Source of the DNA: Parelaphostrongylus tenuis
Taxonomy: Eukaryota; Nematoda; Chromadorea; Rhabditida; Metastrongylidae
Reading direction: 5' to 3'
DNA length: 64,000 bases
NCBI GenBank assembly: GCA_019055375.1
Contig: JAHQIW010000115.1
Coordinates: 62,001 to 126,000 of the forward strand
Position numbers and translations under genes: made by a program. The notes beneath the pieces are model-generated. The model saw only the letters and a list, made by a program, of their open reading frames with translations, was not told the DNA's origin and made no database searches. Positions 1-12,165 of this stretch are shown piece after piece; the stretch's first letter is position 1; the number at the start of each line of letters is the position of its first letter.

Positions 1-720
1 ATGGTAAATATAACAAATTGGATGGTTCTCCGACTACGGACACCTTCTCGTACGTGTACCCTGGTCGCTCACTTAATACGGAGAACAACATGAAGGAGGA
101 ACTTGACAGAAGAGGGAGAGCAGCTTGGACCACATTCGGGCTTCTCAAGGAAGCCACCGACCAAGCAACGGACTCTAAATCACACAACGCTAATTTTTAC
201 AACTCAACAGTCTTCCCAACGCTCTGCAGCGCGGCGCAGCCGTGGACTAATAGTTCGCATGTCAAGACTACTGCGAACGATTTACAGAGCGCTTGAACGA
301 TGTTATCTGAAAATCGGTCGACATTCACAACGCCTAGCCGCTTGCATAGCTCAAATCCCTAAAAGCTATCACTTCCTCGCGACTTAGAGCAAAATGCATA
401 AATAGCAAAACACAGATAAGCCGGCCATATAATAAGAAGATGAGCCGACAGATGGACGAAGCGAACTATAGAGTGGACTTCACGAGAATATACCCTTCCC
501 GAGGCCAACACCTACACGTTGTGACGTGTTTATTGGAAGAATCAATCAGCAGTATTCTCATCAGCTGTATTCTGCACCTTGCGCTATTCTCCAGATCACG
601 GTATGAAACTCGCGTCAGACGCCATGCTCGAATCAAACCACCACCATGGACGACAATCGCGAGAAGAAGAGACGAATGGAATTTTTCTGCGGTCCACATA
701 ACTCATGAAAGCGGACCGTC
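1..720 (+). pseudogene. RTE-type LINE reverse transcriptase, C-terminal remnant
   Basis: Translation in shifting + frames gives blocks typical of the region after the reverse transcriptase domain in nematode RTE-like LINEs: YVYPGRSLNTENNMKEELDR and RAAWTTFGLLKEATDQ near 50-170, RALERCYLKIGRHSQ near 285-340, AGHIIRR near 424, DRWTKRTIEWTSRE near 448-490, and WTTIARRRDEWN near 640-685. Several frameshifts and stops separate the blocks, and the window edge cuts off the upstream part. It is a dead copy. The family call rests on the order of the blocks, not on a catalytic motif. Confidence 0.8.
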
Positions 721-963
721 CAAGTATTCAGTCAAGCATTTATCGTATGGCTGTCGAGGACTCCAAGGAAAGCGACTCGGTCACCTTGCGACATTGAGGG
801 AAAACCAAGTTTTCAAATAACAGCTGAACCCGCACTCAAATCGGAGGATCTTCTTAATGATGGATGCGTGGTTAAAAAATTTTGAGATTGCAGTACATGC
901 AGTGAAATCTTAGAAGCAGATGAATACTAGGTGGTCGCAAAGTCAGTCCATCAAGTCATATCA

Positions 964-1008
964 AAGTTTATAAACTTATGAAATGAAAAGTTTATAAACT
1001 TATGAAAT
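964..1008. repeat. Two-copy 24-bp tandem repeat
   Basis: A 21-base unit beginning AAGTTTATAAACTTATGAAA occurs at 964-984 and again at 988-1008. The unit itself contains the palindrome AAGTTTATAAACTT. No coding role is apparent. The surrounding 720-1500 otherwise shows only AT-rich non-coding sequence. Confidence 0.75.
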
Positions 1009-1507
1009 TGGCGTATTTAGATTAAGCGATATCTTGAGAATGCTCGAATGTGAGCAAAGATTGGAACATCTGATATCGAGATTGTGATTACCCTCTCCTG
1101 GTCTCACGTATTGCCCACTAGCTCATTGCTTTGTCTTTGACAGCTATACCACTCAATATTAGATAAAACCGAATGTTAGATGACCCGTGTTATTATGTAA
1201 TGTAAGGTCGTAGCACTTCTTTCACTTATTTCGTTGTTCAGCAATTACTGTCTGCGAAGGTGATTCCGTTGAAATCCGGCTGCGGTTGAAGAATCTTTTA
1301 ATACGTTTAAGCTGTAATTGTAAATACAGCTGAAGTACGCGCCTAACAATGGCATCGTGTCATATCTCTAAAGTCGTTCTACAAGTCGTTTTTGATTTCA
1401 AGGATTCACTCAAACCTGGTGCTCCTTTCATCTACGTGATACATCCACCCATTACTATACCATCCCATCTTAGTTCAATTTGTTGCTCTTTATTGTCTCA
1501 TTAGATC

Positions 1508-1795
1508 GCATGTGGCGCAGTGGTTAGAGGTGCTCTGCGTCGCACACGAGGTCAATGGTTCGATCTCGCGCTCATGGCTCACCAAGCCATCCGTCCCTCC
1601 GAGGTCGATAAATTGGTACCAGGCAGGTCTCAGACTTGTCCGGGAGGATAAGCAGCACTGACTCGGTTCAGCGTGAGGCCACCGCTAGTCATTGTAAAGG
1701 CCAAATATGCATTCAATCACCTCAAACGAAGTTAAAGATTGAAGTCGAATGCATGGCGCATCCCTCAGGGATTGATCAACGTCGAGAGCTTTATT
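1508..1795 (+). mobile_element. tRNA-derived SINE, family 1
   Basis: The head resembles a tRNA: an A box in TGTGGCGCAGTGGTTAGAGG and a B box in GGTTCGATCTC. A unique body follows and ends in CAACGTCGAGAGCTTTATT. The same unit recurs at 28601, 53160 and (inverted) 19195-19495. Imperfect direct repeats flank it (ATTGTCTCATTAGATC on the left, ATTGACTCATTGATCT on the right), consistent with a target-site duplication of about 15 bp. It should be transcribed by RNA polymerase III and moved by a LINE machinery; that is family knowledge. Confidence 0.85.
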
Positions 1796-2080
1796 TTATT
1801 TATTGACTCATTGATCTGATTGAAATGAGTCAAGTAAACAAGGTATTGAGACCCTCATATGTGAACACACGCAATAGAACAAGTTATATTTCACAGACAG
1901 AGAGAGGTATGCGGAAAAATAATCTTTGAAATTCTTGTTCAGTAGTGGCAAAAAATTCTGAAGAAGCTGCCTGCGATACGAGTTTTTTTTTGCCAAGTTG
2001 GTTGAGACACTATTCACTAGTTAAAAATTTTCTGCGCTTTTTTCCTGTTACTCGAAGCTCTTGCTGAAATACACTTTTAG

Positions 2081-2575
2081 GAAAGGCGTTGACGATCGTA
2101 TTCTATGCCATGCTGATGGTCACTTTGGTTTATGCCTATGTAAGGCTGGGAATGACTTATGCAACAAACGCTACACTAACGACACCGAATTACAATGGAT
2201 GAACTCCAACGGCATCATTATGAACTCGATCTCTCATGTAAGTGATTGATTCTTTCACTTCTCTTTTTCGTGGATATCTGGATCAAATTATTTCAGCTTT
2301 TCATGTGATTCGTTGTGTAATCAAGCTATCATTGAGCATCTATAAATATCTTCTCGGTTTTGATCCCACTTTTTCACGCAAAATCTATTTGTAGCTAATC
2401 TTTCATTCAGCAAAACACGCCCATGAAATATATAGTAAACCCATTTCAACCATACTGACATTCTCATAATTTAAATTTTCAGAAAGTGACTGGTTTTACG
2501 GCAGATTACGCCCGTAATCGTGTCCTTCAAATGCGAGTAGATGGCTATCCGAAACGTTTCCAGGAACACCGTTGA
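2081..2575 (+). CDS. Ly6/ET-module-like small protein, last two exons (partial)
   Basis: Exon a (2081-2237) follows acceptor ACACTTTTAG and ends at donor CAT|GTAAGT. It encodes 52 codons including DDRILCHADGHFGLCLCKAG and NDLCNK. The CxC...CN arrangement is the end of a Ly6/uPAR or nematode ET-type three-finger module. Exon b (2483-2575) follows AATTTTCAG, keeps phase 0 and encodes KVTGFTADYARNRVLQMRVD and GYPKRFQEHR, then stop. Upstream exons, including any signal peptide, were not found; a SINE lies between 1508 and 1795. These proteins are usually secreted or membrane-anchored. Splice sites and phase agree well; the family name is tentative. Confidence 0.55.
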
Positions 2576-2999
2576 ACTCTGCGCCGTGCATTCCCCTGTT
2601 TCTGATTTTTCTGATTTTTTTAAGCTTTAAAGAGTTGTGCCGAATATAAAATCACCCACTGCGATTTTGTATATAATTTTTTGTTATGAAATTATCATAA
2701 GACGTCTTGTCAGTTATACTAATCCCTAGTTCCCTATTTGCTGGGTAATGACATTGGTTTTGGGTTGTCCCATGATCTCTTTCGCGTTATAGTTTTACTC
2801 AGTTTTTTCCAATTTCAAATGGAGTTGATGCCAAGAGGTTTGGTATTTTGAAGAATGTTCTAGTAGTTTTAGTTATACCGCCGTGGCACTATCGCTTCCG
2901 TCTGAATAAAATGGGCTAGAGCATAGCGATGCTCGGTGGATACATATGTGTTGACGACAGCGCTGTACTCGTGAGAATCTGCGAAAATCCTTCAGTTCG

Positions 3000-3420
3000 G
3001 CAGCTCAAGCAGAACTTTCTCAAGTCGATCATAAATGGGGACGAATCTGGGTCTACTACGAGAACAGAGGCACCACGTCCACTGGCTGCATCGTCAAAAA
3101 CTCGTCAACTCAACCACAGAACAAGTTCCATATTTGGAAGAAGATGCTTTAAATTTTCTGGGAACGGAGGGTATACTAACTTGGAAACTTCTCGAAAATA
3201 AGCAGACAATCAGTGCCGACGTCTACAAGAACAACTCCGGAATTTGGCTATAACAATGCGAGTGAAACGTTCGAAACTACCCAGTGTCGCTATTCCAAGG
3301 ATAATGTTCGACCTCGTAGCAAAGTTGGTTCGCCACATTATGGAGAAACTGGATGGACCACGCTGTTAGCGTATAGCCCTGATATTGTTTGTGCCCTGAA
3401 GCAGCATCCATAAGGGAAGA
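3000..3420 (+). pseudogene. Mariner transposase remnant
   Basis: Three + frames carry pieces of a mariner transposase in order: the first catalytic block as NGDESG near 3035-3055, then the block ending TWKLLENKQTISADVY (3177-3224), then KDNVRPRSK and YSPDIV (3290-3385), which match the second and third Asp blocks (HDNARPH, YSPDLAPSD). The final Asp region is destroyed and at least two frameshifts are needed. No terminal inverted repeats were identified. It is an old inactive copy. 2576-3000 upstream shows nothing recognisable. Confidence 0.65.
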
Positions 3421-3429
3421 AGATCAAAG

Positions 3430-6400
3430 GCTACAACCAGCTCAAGTGACTTCATCGGCTTTTTTGAACACCGTCCTCATTCTTTTTTGTGAGTAGAAGG
3501 CACCCAAATCTCTGCCCAGTAATTGGTTGCATATCGTTTAACTAAAGATGACACTAATGTTGATTAATTGATTTCTTTGAACAAATAATAATCGGAGATT
3601 ACAATAGTATCGAAATACGAAAGAGACTGGAGCAACCCAGTATTTGATATACAGGGTTTGTTGATAAAGGAAAATGAACATGCAAATTTTTAACGCTGTT
3701 TTCTGAAGCCAAAAAGCTAATAGTTATTATAGATAGCATGAAAGGGAACACTTTATGATTTTCTTTAGTTTTCGGGTAATTGTCTGCCAAACCACCTCGG
3801 AGACATTCTAAAAGTTATTCTCTTTCTTAGAAAAAAACCAAGATAGAGAAATAATTAGAAAAATTTCAATATCGTAACAACAGCTTAGAGTAATTTTCTT
3901 CAGTCATCCTGTCTAAATTGTCACCTGTATTGATAAACTCATAAAACATACTGTTCAAGTGAATCGACTAAATCCTACTCTCTCCTACTCCGTTGTTGAT
4001 TTTGTTTTCACTGTGCTGTAGTACCATAAAATTGGTAAGTGAAAACCCTCCAGAGATTTCATATCTGTCAAATATAAATTGTAATATTACTGAAATAGAA
4101 TTCATTGAGAATTCCTCAAAGTAGTCTACACCGGCGATTTATATTGGTCTCGCCTTTTTGTTGCAGCGATTTATTGCTATACCAATAAACACTGCATCTT
4201 TCGCTTTGTTTTGTTTTCCCTATATTTTCAACATGAGGCCTTCTAAAGTCGTTCAGTTGTCATCGAACACAATGGAGATGTTATAGCGTAACGATTTCCG
4301 CTTAGATAAAATAATATAAATTGTTGATTTATGAGCATATCTAAGAGAGCTCATGATTTCTTTCATCACATCGAATAAAGTACCGCAGTAAATGAGTACA
4401 GCAAGATCGCAATTTATTGCATAGACTTTTTATTTTTCATTTTATTCCACAAGGCTTAGCGTCACAAACATTGTTGATTTCAGGGTCAAGTGAAATTTCC
4501 ACGCAGCCTCGAAGACATTTGAGTTAAGGCGTTCCTACTGATTGAAGGGAATGTGGAGAGAGGGCGTCGAGGTACTAGTAGTACATCACTTCCTGATGCC
4601 CTGCAACACCGATCACTCCGTTGCCCCACACGCAATTAAGAGGATGGGGGGGGGGGGATATTTGGAAGGCCAGTGGCTTAAAAAAGATCGCAGAAATGAT
4701 GTTCCAAGATTATATATATACTTAATGTGATTTTCTAGATCTTCCTTGAAAAGTCTCTCAAAAGATTTAACTTGATATGATGTTGTTGAACTCAATGCAA
4801 CAAGAATAATTCTCAAAATTGAAGTATGCCTATATTCAAGTAAAATCTTTCGCTATCACACGCTACACGATAATGAATAAGAATAGCTGATTGCTCATAA
4901 ATGAAGTCTGATAAATAGCAGCCTAGAAAGCTTTGAAAAACTTTCTGAATGTCATGATGACAGCAATTACCATGGGCTTCCAACCTTTCTCGAACTTTCG
5001 AAAAACGCAGTGGCAGTAGTATAAAGCTATATACGTAGCAAATTACCATTAAACAGCACGATTTTTCAACAACAATTAGTGGACCACTTCAATGAATTGA
5101 CAAAAAAAAGAAGGAGGCGTTCAAGAATCACCGTCACTTCCTGAGGATGCGATATAAATAAATCACTTGCTAGTTCAGCTTGTACGAGTGGAATCTCGTG
5201 GTTTGATTATTTTGTGTCATACGAGTCAACTTTCAGTTCACAATTGGACAGTAGATTGTTAATAAGCAAAAATATATTAACTGTCGTCCGTTATTGTCTA
5301 CTACTGCATGTCGAAGTAGGCAAACTCGGACCTCATGAGTGTAGAGATACTTGTTTAGATTTGACACAGCAAGCTGTTTTTGGTCATATATGAGTCAACT
5401 CAAGTGTACTAGAAAATGTGAAGTCACATATACCGAGAGGAGCGGCGTCCCAATGACTAGTTATGCACACTTTCAGGATCCAAGGTCCTGGTTCGTTCCC
5501 TTTCTCAACAGTCTCTTGCACTCAGCTGACGAACACCTTGCGGACGCTTTAGCTCGCGTTCTTCCGAGAGCATTTTGCGTGATTCATAATATAGACGAAA
5601 TCGATAAGCAGCAATCTTTTGATACGAAAAATGTTTGAAGATCACTGCGGAGGATCATGGACGAAAATCCAGTGCTAGCAGTGGTGGGATCCGCGCACTA
5701 AAACGTGATGCGAGCCGTGTAGAAAAGAAATCAGCAATATTCCAGCCATGTTCTATTCAGCCTTTTATTGGCAAATCACAGGGTGGAGCCCTGCTTTCCC
5801 ACTGATCGAACTGTAACACGAGAGGATATCTTTCTCCTTATCTGTTACAATGACCCAGGCTTTTTACCTTCAAAAATTGATTTTATAGTCTGAAAAATAA
5901 TGTGGTATGAAAACTACCCATGCACAAGAAGCGATTTGTTACACAATCCTCGATCGAACAAAACTCTCAGTTGGAAGAATCATTGCCATCAAAAAAAAAT
6001 ATGATAAAGTTTTAGTCGCATGGTGAAAAACCTGAACAATGAGAATGATTTTCTGAGACGAAGACGCAGCACACTCGTGCACATGCATTGTAGGGATTTC
6101 ATGAAAAGCAAGCTCCAACCAACCACATAGTGGAGAACTGAACACCTCTATGGATTATGGTTATGATACAAGACGAATGCACTCAGGATTGCTTAGCGTG
6201 AGAGAATGTAAACTGAGCGTTCAATTAAATATTTATAAATGTTTCGAATCACGCAGACCCCAACAAATCAACATGCAAACGTGCGAAGTGAAGGATTAAA
6301 AAGAATGATGAGAAATGACGGGTAAAAGTGTGGAAAAAAACAATCCTGTTGTTGAAGAAGTATGGATGGTGATGACATCACCTGGACGGCGAACTCAAGG

Positions 6401-7200
6401 ACACATGAGGAAGGCTGAACTCTCCAAGGACGCGGACGGCAGTGCCAGTTGCTTGTTGTGCGAAAGTCGGCTGCATGGTTTGAGTACTTTTGTCTTTTGT
6501 TTCCAACATCTTTTCGATTTTGCCCCAATTCTTCACTATATGAACAACCCATGTAGATTGCATCAACTATTGTAGCCCATTCTGCCCCATATGGACGCTA
6601 TTGTGTCAATTAACCATCTTTTGAAGTTTAGCCTGTGAAGTAATTCTTCTATCTTTTCTTAAATTTCTCTAGTTTTCTTCATTCTTTTTCTGGTAACCAG
6701 AGGATGAAACGCAGGTTCCACAAAAGGTAATGTGCTCCACCTTTTTTGGGTGCCACGAAAAGTACAGGAAGAAATGAGCAAATTAGATATCAACGCTTCT
6801 CCGATTGCGCGCACTCTTTCAGCGGCCTGGAATCGGTTAATTGCAACATTTATTGTTCTGACTAACCATAATTTCATTATCTTTGCTTTTCTTTATTTAC
6901 TTTCTGATGGCAAATTAACTTTTATATTGAAAGGACTGGGTGTTGAAGATATAGGAGAAAATGGGAGACAATTTCATGGATTTCATCAATGTGACTGCAT
7001 GCGATACGAGCCATTTTTTGACATTTATAAGGAAAAATGCGACTACTTTCTTTCCTGTAAATGTGCTTACGTTTCCTCAAGCGCTTATCTTAATTTAATT
7101 GGTTCAGGTGATGTATGATGTAATTCGTTAAACTTTATAATGAAACTGGTTATTGGCCGACTTTATTCTTTGTCAATTTTATTTAATGCCTCCTTCAAGT
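3430..7200. other. Intergenic, no supported gene
   Basis: AT-rich sequence with scattered short open frames and no convincing splice-linked exons. A run of 12 G lies at 4646-4657. Around 5505-5600 there is a weak match to the tail of SINE family 2. An open frame of 128 codons at 6732-7118 has no recognisable motif and atypical composition; I do not call it a gene. Confidence 0.4.
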
Positions 7201-7218
7201 GTTTTTTTTTTCCACTGT

Positions 7219-7320
7219 GCAGATCCTAGTATTTCTAGCATTCGATTCGTTTTCTCGTCTTCTCTTGAACGTTGAAGAATACTGGTTCAGCGAGTCCTCC
7301 TGCAATCTCAAGTATAGCCT
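7219..7320 (-). mobile_element. SINE family 2, tail fragment
   Basis: The stretch from CTAGTATTTCTAGCATTCG through GAAGAATACTGGTTCAGCGA to CTGCAATCTCAAGTATAGCC matches the body of longer copies at 20985-21225 and 56085-56305. The tRNA-like head is missing here. It is a truncated insertion. Confidence 0.55.
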
Positions 7321-7644
7321 ATCTGCCAATTAATTACGACATATATATATATATAGTTGAGGCATAGATATCAGCATAATAATTGAATGAAGGTCAACAG
7401 CAGTGCATTTAACGACAATTATTACAAATAGAGTTGGCTGGAAACAGATATGCAGCTGAGTAGAGACAAAACAAAAAAAGCACCAGCTTTTTTTTTTAAA
7501 AAAGAAATTAAGGAAGTATTAGTTGTGAAGAAAATTCCCATCGCTTGCATGAGAATGTCGTTTGTTCGATGAATTGTGTGTGATTTTCATATCATTTGAA
7601 TGGACTACTTCTAGCACATCTGTTGATATATAATTTGTCTATAT

Positions 7645-8008
7645 CAGCCGAGTTTACGACAAGTTGGGCGAGAAGTACCCAAACTTGTTCGTCGAAAGCT
7701 CGCTTCGTTTCAGCAAGACAACGCAAGACCACACACAGCCAAAATAATTAAGGAAAAATTTGAGGAATTGGACCGAGTTGAGATTGTACTGCATCCACCC
7801 TATAGTCAAGACGTTGCTCCATCTGATGACTACCTTTTCGGATCAATGCAACACTTTTGGAAGGTCGCCGTTTGAATCTTTCGATGAGGATGAAGAAGTA
7901 TGTAAAGAGTTCTTTGATTCAAAGCCGGAGGAGTGGTACTTTGATCAGATCCAAAACTTGGCGGACCGATGGCAAAAAGTGGTGAAAAATGATGACCTGT
8001 ATTTTTAG
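7645..8008 (+). pseudogene. Mariner transposase, C-terminal half
   Basis: The frame from 7690 reads FQQDNARPHTAKIIKEKFEE and continues to HPPYSQDVAPSDDYLFGSMQ, carrying the second and third catalytic Asp blocks. I count 35 residues between the two Asp residues, one more than the usual DD34D. A frameshift near 7850 moves the reading to RRFESFDEDEEVCKEFFDSK and WQKVVKNDDLYF, then stop at 8008, which is the normal mariner C-terminus. The N-terminal DNA-binding half is absent. It is the best preserved mariner fragment in the window but not functional. Confidence 0.85.
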
Positions 8009-8659
8009 GAATAGGTGTTGTTGTTTGTTGTCTGAGTATATGCGTAAATTTTGAATGTTTTATTAAACGATTGAAACTTCCTCTTAAACCTATTAAATCG
8101 AGTCCGGTTCCTCCTAGCGATCCAATTCTATGAGGTCCTCAAGCGTTTGAAAAAATTGGAATGAATTCAATCCTAGGGGCATGTCATGCATCCGACACCA
8201 TTTATAGCATCACAGACATGATTAAATGAAAATTTGAACTATACACTAACTTCAAGAAGCGTAGCGCTGTATTAACTTTGTATTTCCATAACCTATACAA
8301 CTCTTGCAGCAGTTTTTCGACTACACTAATGGAAAGAATAGAGCGCATCATTTGTCTGAGTGCATAGTCGAAAGAAGAAGGAAATGTTTCGAAATCCATT
8401 CACATACCGCTTTGAAGTATGCGTGCCATAAGTGAAATGCCATCATAGTTTCAATGTTGCAGCGCAATGAAAAGCCTTTTGGAGAACCAAAAGCACCACC
8501 AAACTTGTCGAAATCTGTGCTGTCGAGTAGTTACTGAATTTTCAAGGAAAAGCCTTGCTCAGCGAAAAATGCTCGGGTGTGAAATAGAATTTCATTTTGA
8601 CTCTTACCAGGTAATATAAAGGCCATTCAGGAAATGAAAGGCACCATTCAAATTCTCAA

Positions 8660-9320
8660 GTTCAAAGCTACTGAATGATTACTAAAACTGATAGACTGAT
8701 AGTTATTTTGGAACCATGTATGTGATCTGTTATAGGCCTTATACAGTGCAATACACGTGTTTCTTCCTCCCAGCCGCGTCAGTGGCGCGGTGCCTTTTCG
8801 TTCAGTCAGTTCTTCGGGGACTATCCCTTAGATAGAGAAAATTCCAACGAAATACTTACACACGCCTTCAGGTGATAAGATCACTGAACGGGCCGAAACA
8901 CGTGTACTGAGCTGTATAAGTGCTTATAACAAACGCCTTATGCATGAATCAAAACTAACTATCAGGCCTATCGAAACTTGAACGTGATTTCAAGGAACAC
9001 TGGAAACGAAAAGTATTATATTTCACTCTTACCATCCAAGAGCAACCGAGCGTGCAACAATACCCTTTGCATGATTTCATCATTTAACGGCGTGTGAAGA
9101 TATTTCGCTCATCTGGGCTTCTTCCATGTAAGGGGTAGACCGCCGTGGAACTGACTGAACAAAAAGGCACCGTGCAACAGACGGGCTGGAAGGCCGAAAC
9201 ACATGCACTGCACTATATAAGGCCCATAACAGATCACATGCATGGTTCAAAAATAACTATCAGGCATATTCAAAATTGGGCGTGCTCTTTAGAAACACTC
9301 AAAACGAAAGGATTAGTAAA
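8660..9320. mobile_element. Decayed hammerhead-bearing element with inverted and direct copies
   Basis: Three related segments lie here. A minus-strand one ends at about 8800. Partial plus-strand ones lie at 8883-9013 and 9150-9310. Landmarks shared between arms are GTGATCTGTTATAGGCC against GGCCCATAACAGATCAC, and AATAACTATCAG. Each arm keeps an HHR-like motif: minus 8748-8788 (CUGACGC, GAAA, ACACGUGUA), plus 8883-8912 (GGGCCGAAACACGTGTA, core truncated) and plus 9172-9213 (CAGACGG in place of CUGACGA, then GGCCGAAACACATGCA). None has a perfect core, so self-cleavage is unlikely. The layout matches the younger elements near 24.2, 32.7 and 42.1 kb. Confidence 0.65.
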
Positions 9321-9329
9321 ACGTTAATA

Positions 9330-9865
9330 AGATTAAAGAATACTCTTTCAGGATATGGTGGGGATGAGGGATAAGTACCGAAAGAAGTCCTTAGATAACG
9401 CAACATTGCCAATGTTGACTCTCACTTACTTTATTTCAAACGCTGAAAATTGCAGAAGGAGAGCCTCAATGGTGCAGAGCGAGCTCCCTGCGCCGAACAC
9501 GTAGAGTCACAGTTTTAGCCCATTAGATATGCATTTAGCTCAGCAAGCCACCTTTTAGTATACGAAGTAGCCTCTAAAGAACTGTGTAACATTGCCGTAG
9601 AAGTTCTCTGTATGGCGCTGCACTAAGTACTGGCAGATTTCAGTTTTTTCTTCTTTTGATTCGTTTTCAGTTATCATCCACAAGAAAATTCAGCGTTGCG
9701 TGCGAGTTCAACTGCCGTTCAGGTCATTACTAATGAATAACTATTAAGGCCCCTCATAAGTTTTGGTATTAGAGCAATGATCACCAAATATTAACCAAAA
9801 GTAATTAGAATTTCACATCGTCCAATTACTGCTCCGCCGTCATCCTCGCGCTACACTTCTGTCCA
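9330..9865. other. Intergenic, nothing recognised
   Basis: I see no exon, RNA gene or repeat I can name. The stretch separates the decayed HHR element from a mariner remnant. Confidence 0.4.
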
Positions 9866-9869
9866 AGGT

Positions 9870-10330
9870 CGTCCCCCTCTAAGAAAAGTGGACTTTTTCA
9901 TCTCAGGAGTCAATGTCGACTGAATCAATGGTTGTTACCAGATCAACGAAAATCTCTAACCTCAGGTGTAAGTCGATTCGCTCAAAAGACTATGCCCATC
10001 ACCTTTTGCTAGCGGACCGGGCCGACTCACTAGGACCTTCTGCCAGTCGAAGTGACGATCATCACCGAGTGCTACTGTGAAGACGTGGATCGCTACAATT
10101 GAACCCTCTCACGTCGACGTGCCCTAATTTCATCCTGTTTCAAGACAGCACAAGGCTGTATGCTGCCAAATTGACAAAGAGGGACTTAACCGAACTGGGC
10201 TGGAAGCTGCTGGATCATCAGTCCTGACTTTTCGCTGTCTGTCACCTCTTGCAGTCACTGGAGTACATCCTAAGCGATAAAAAGTTCCAAGACATCAATC
10301 GTTTGCGTTGAAGATTGGCAACTTAGTTTG
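9870..10330 (+). pseudogene. Mariner transposase remnant
   Basis: The clearest block is KLTKRDLTELGWKLLDHQ (about 10167-10225), preceded by QDSTRLYAA in place of QDNARPHVA. After a stop comes LLQSLEYILSDKKFQDIN, which matches the C-terminal block following the last catalytic Asp. Upstream, CYCEDVDRYN matches the YC.QLDRLN segment. Stops and substitutions show it is inactive. The sequence differs from the 7.7 kb copy, so it probably belongs to another mariner lineage. Confidence 0.6.
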
Positions 10331-11254
10331 AGTCCAAAGATGACGAGTTCCATGAGCGCAGCTTTGACTGAGAGATAGCAGAAATGTGTTCAGACAAATG
10401 GTGCATACTTTGAATAGTGTTAGTTCAGAAATTTAAGTTACTTATGAGTAACAAATTCAATATTTACTGCTCTGTGCCAAAACTTATGAGAAGATTCAAT
10501 ATTGACACGATCGAGACAATCGTGGTTGAGAATATACAATCCATGGCTAGCACATGACAAAATTGTGTAAATGGTCAATGGAAACCATATTTTTAGTTTA
10601 TATAATATAAACCTCTAGTTTTATAAGTTCCAAAAATTAGTTCTAAACATTTGTATGAGAACACCGCTTTAGCAAATCTTGCAGGGCAAGCGGATATCTA
10701 TCAGGTTTCGAAATCTGTAGATTCCCTTCACCAGACGAATATTAACATTGTTCACTCCTTATTCAGTACTTCATGACGAAAGGTCTTCCTACGAAAGTGG
10801 CACGCAATATCATCTGGATGATTCATTGTTTTCTGATGAGTAAACGCGAAGTTATTAGTGCACTATTTCTTCGCAATCACTGGCGCTCCACCAGTTTCGT
10901 TCGTGGGGCTCTAAAAGGTCAAAATGTCATCTCATGGAAAATACCGAGCACTTTCATATTTTGAACAGAAATTCAATATATGAATTTTGCATAGTAAGCA
11001 GTTTTCCATAAACAGTCAACGTTTTATACTCTAAAATCCCCTAGCATTCAGTGACTAATGAAGATCAGCAGCACAGCTTTATTTGGGTAGGGAGTGTGCA
11101 TTGCTCAGATTGAAAATTCAGATATAAAACACAGTGTTATTGATACAAAGAAATCCGCTTTCCGATTATTCCTCAGATTTTTGGATTATATTCAAAACGC
11201 TTCAAGAGTTCTACATTGGATGTTTTAGTTTTCTATACGAGGATAATGTTTTCT

Positions 11255-11440
11255 CGGCAACGATTTTTATAGAGGACTATTCAGCCTCAAGGGACCGGCT
11301 GAACCGAGGTAAGGTGCCACTGATGAGTTCCAGTAGGGCGAAACAAACGCTGTATAGCACTAGACCTAATGGCTTAATGCATGTTATATCCTTATAAGAT
11401 CATATCGTTTTGATCGGTTTCATAAAAAAAGGTCGAAAGG
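11255..11440 (+). mobile_element. HHR-bearing element fragment related to the 50.4 kb retrozyme
   Basis: It shares ordered landmarks with 50590-50760: CTCAAGGGA, CCGAGG, GGTGC.ACTGATGAG, TAGCACTAGACCTA, then ATATCCTTAT. A ribozyme lies inside (see 11314-11360). No terminal direct repeat or target duplication was seen, so this is a single truncated monomer. Confidence 0.65.
11314..11360 (+). ncRNA. Type I hammerhead ribozyme, partly decayed
   Basis: Order of parts: stem I 5' strand GUGCCA, core CUGAUGA, stem II GUUC/GGGC with a five-base loop, GAAA, short stem III, GUA, then stem I 3' strand UAGCAC. One stem I pair (A-C) is lost and stem II relies on G-U pairs. All core residues are present, so weak cleavage after 11354 is possible. 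Confidence 0.6.
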
Positions 11441-12165
11441 AGAGGTACCAAATCGGTGAACATTTAGCGGAAACTGTCTGCAATGCAATTAGATATTTAT
11501 GTTTCAAGTTTTATTTGTTCTCATTATGGAAGTGTCTGAAATTGATTTCACTCTTCGAGGCTCTGTAGTAGGCGTAGTCGCTAACAATTAATCACTATTA
11601 TCGCAGGGTATTTCACTGCATGAAATATATTCTCTATAACCTCGTGTCCGCTCATCAGGAAGGAGACACGAGTGCGAATACTTTATTGAGACGCTTAGGA
11701 GGTCGATCTTACTAGCATGGCTACTGCTTTCTTAGTTCCTTTATGCGTGATTTTAGTTCGAATCACGAATTATTTGCTCCAAGAAACGAATACGGCTTTA
11801 CTTCTATTTTGTTATTATTTTTGTTGAATAGTACAGCAACTTACTTGGTTGTTGACAATTTAGTTGGAAACTCTGCGCAAATTCGTCATTCCAGGAATAA
11901 CTAAAAGGATGATTTATGGTAGAATCTACATGAAGTCGATTGAGATTCACGCAAATAAATAAGTCCTCTCAGTCGTTTTCTGTTACTTCAAAACTAGTGA
12001 ATGAAGAATCCAATAATCTTGATAATGGAACCCTGATTACGAGAGATGCTGAAGCTACCTTCTTTTATCACAGCAGTAATGAGCAGCCTTTTGTGCAATT
12101 CATTTCTTGATTGCTGTTCTTTCAGTGAAGATGTTATTGCAGTTCTTTCCTTTGATCAAAACTTA
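11441..12165. other. Intergenic, nothing recognised
   Basis: AT-rich sequence with no supportable exon or repeat between the 11.3 kb HHR fragment and the PLE at 12.2 kb. Confidence 0.35.

Noticed and set aside
1242..1340. Possible exon reading ITVCEGDSVEIRLRLKN after TTGTTCAG
   Set aside because: The start recalls a galactose-lectin (SUEL) domain, but no partner exon follows and the match is too short to name.
4646..4657. G12 run as a regulatory quadruplex
   Set aside because: Single homopolymer with no gene nearby; no reason to assign function.
6732..7118. 128-codon open frame
   Set aside because: No motif, no homologous copy in the window and no splice support.
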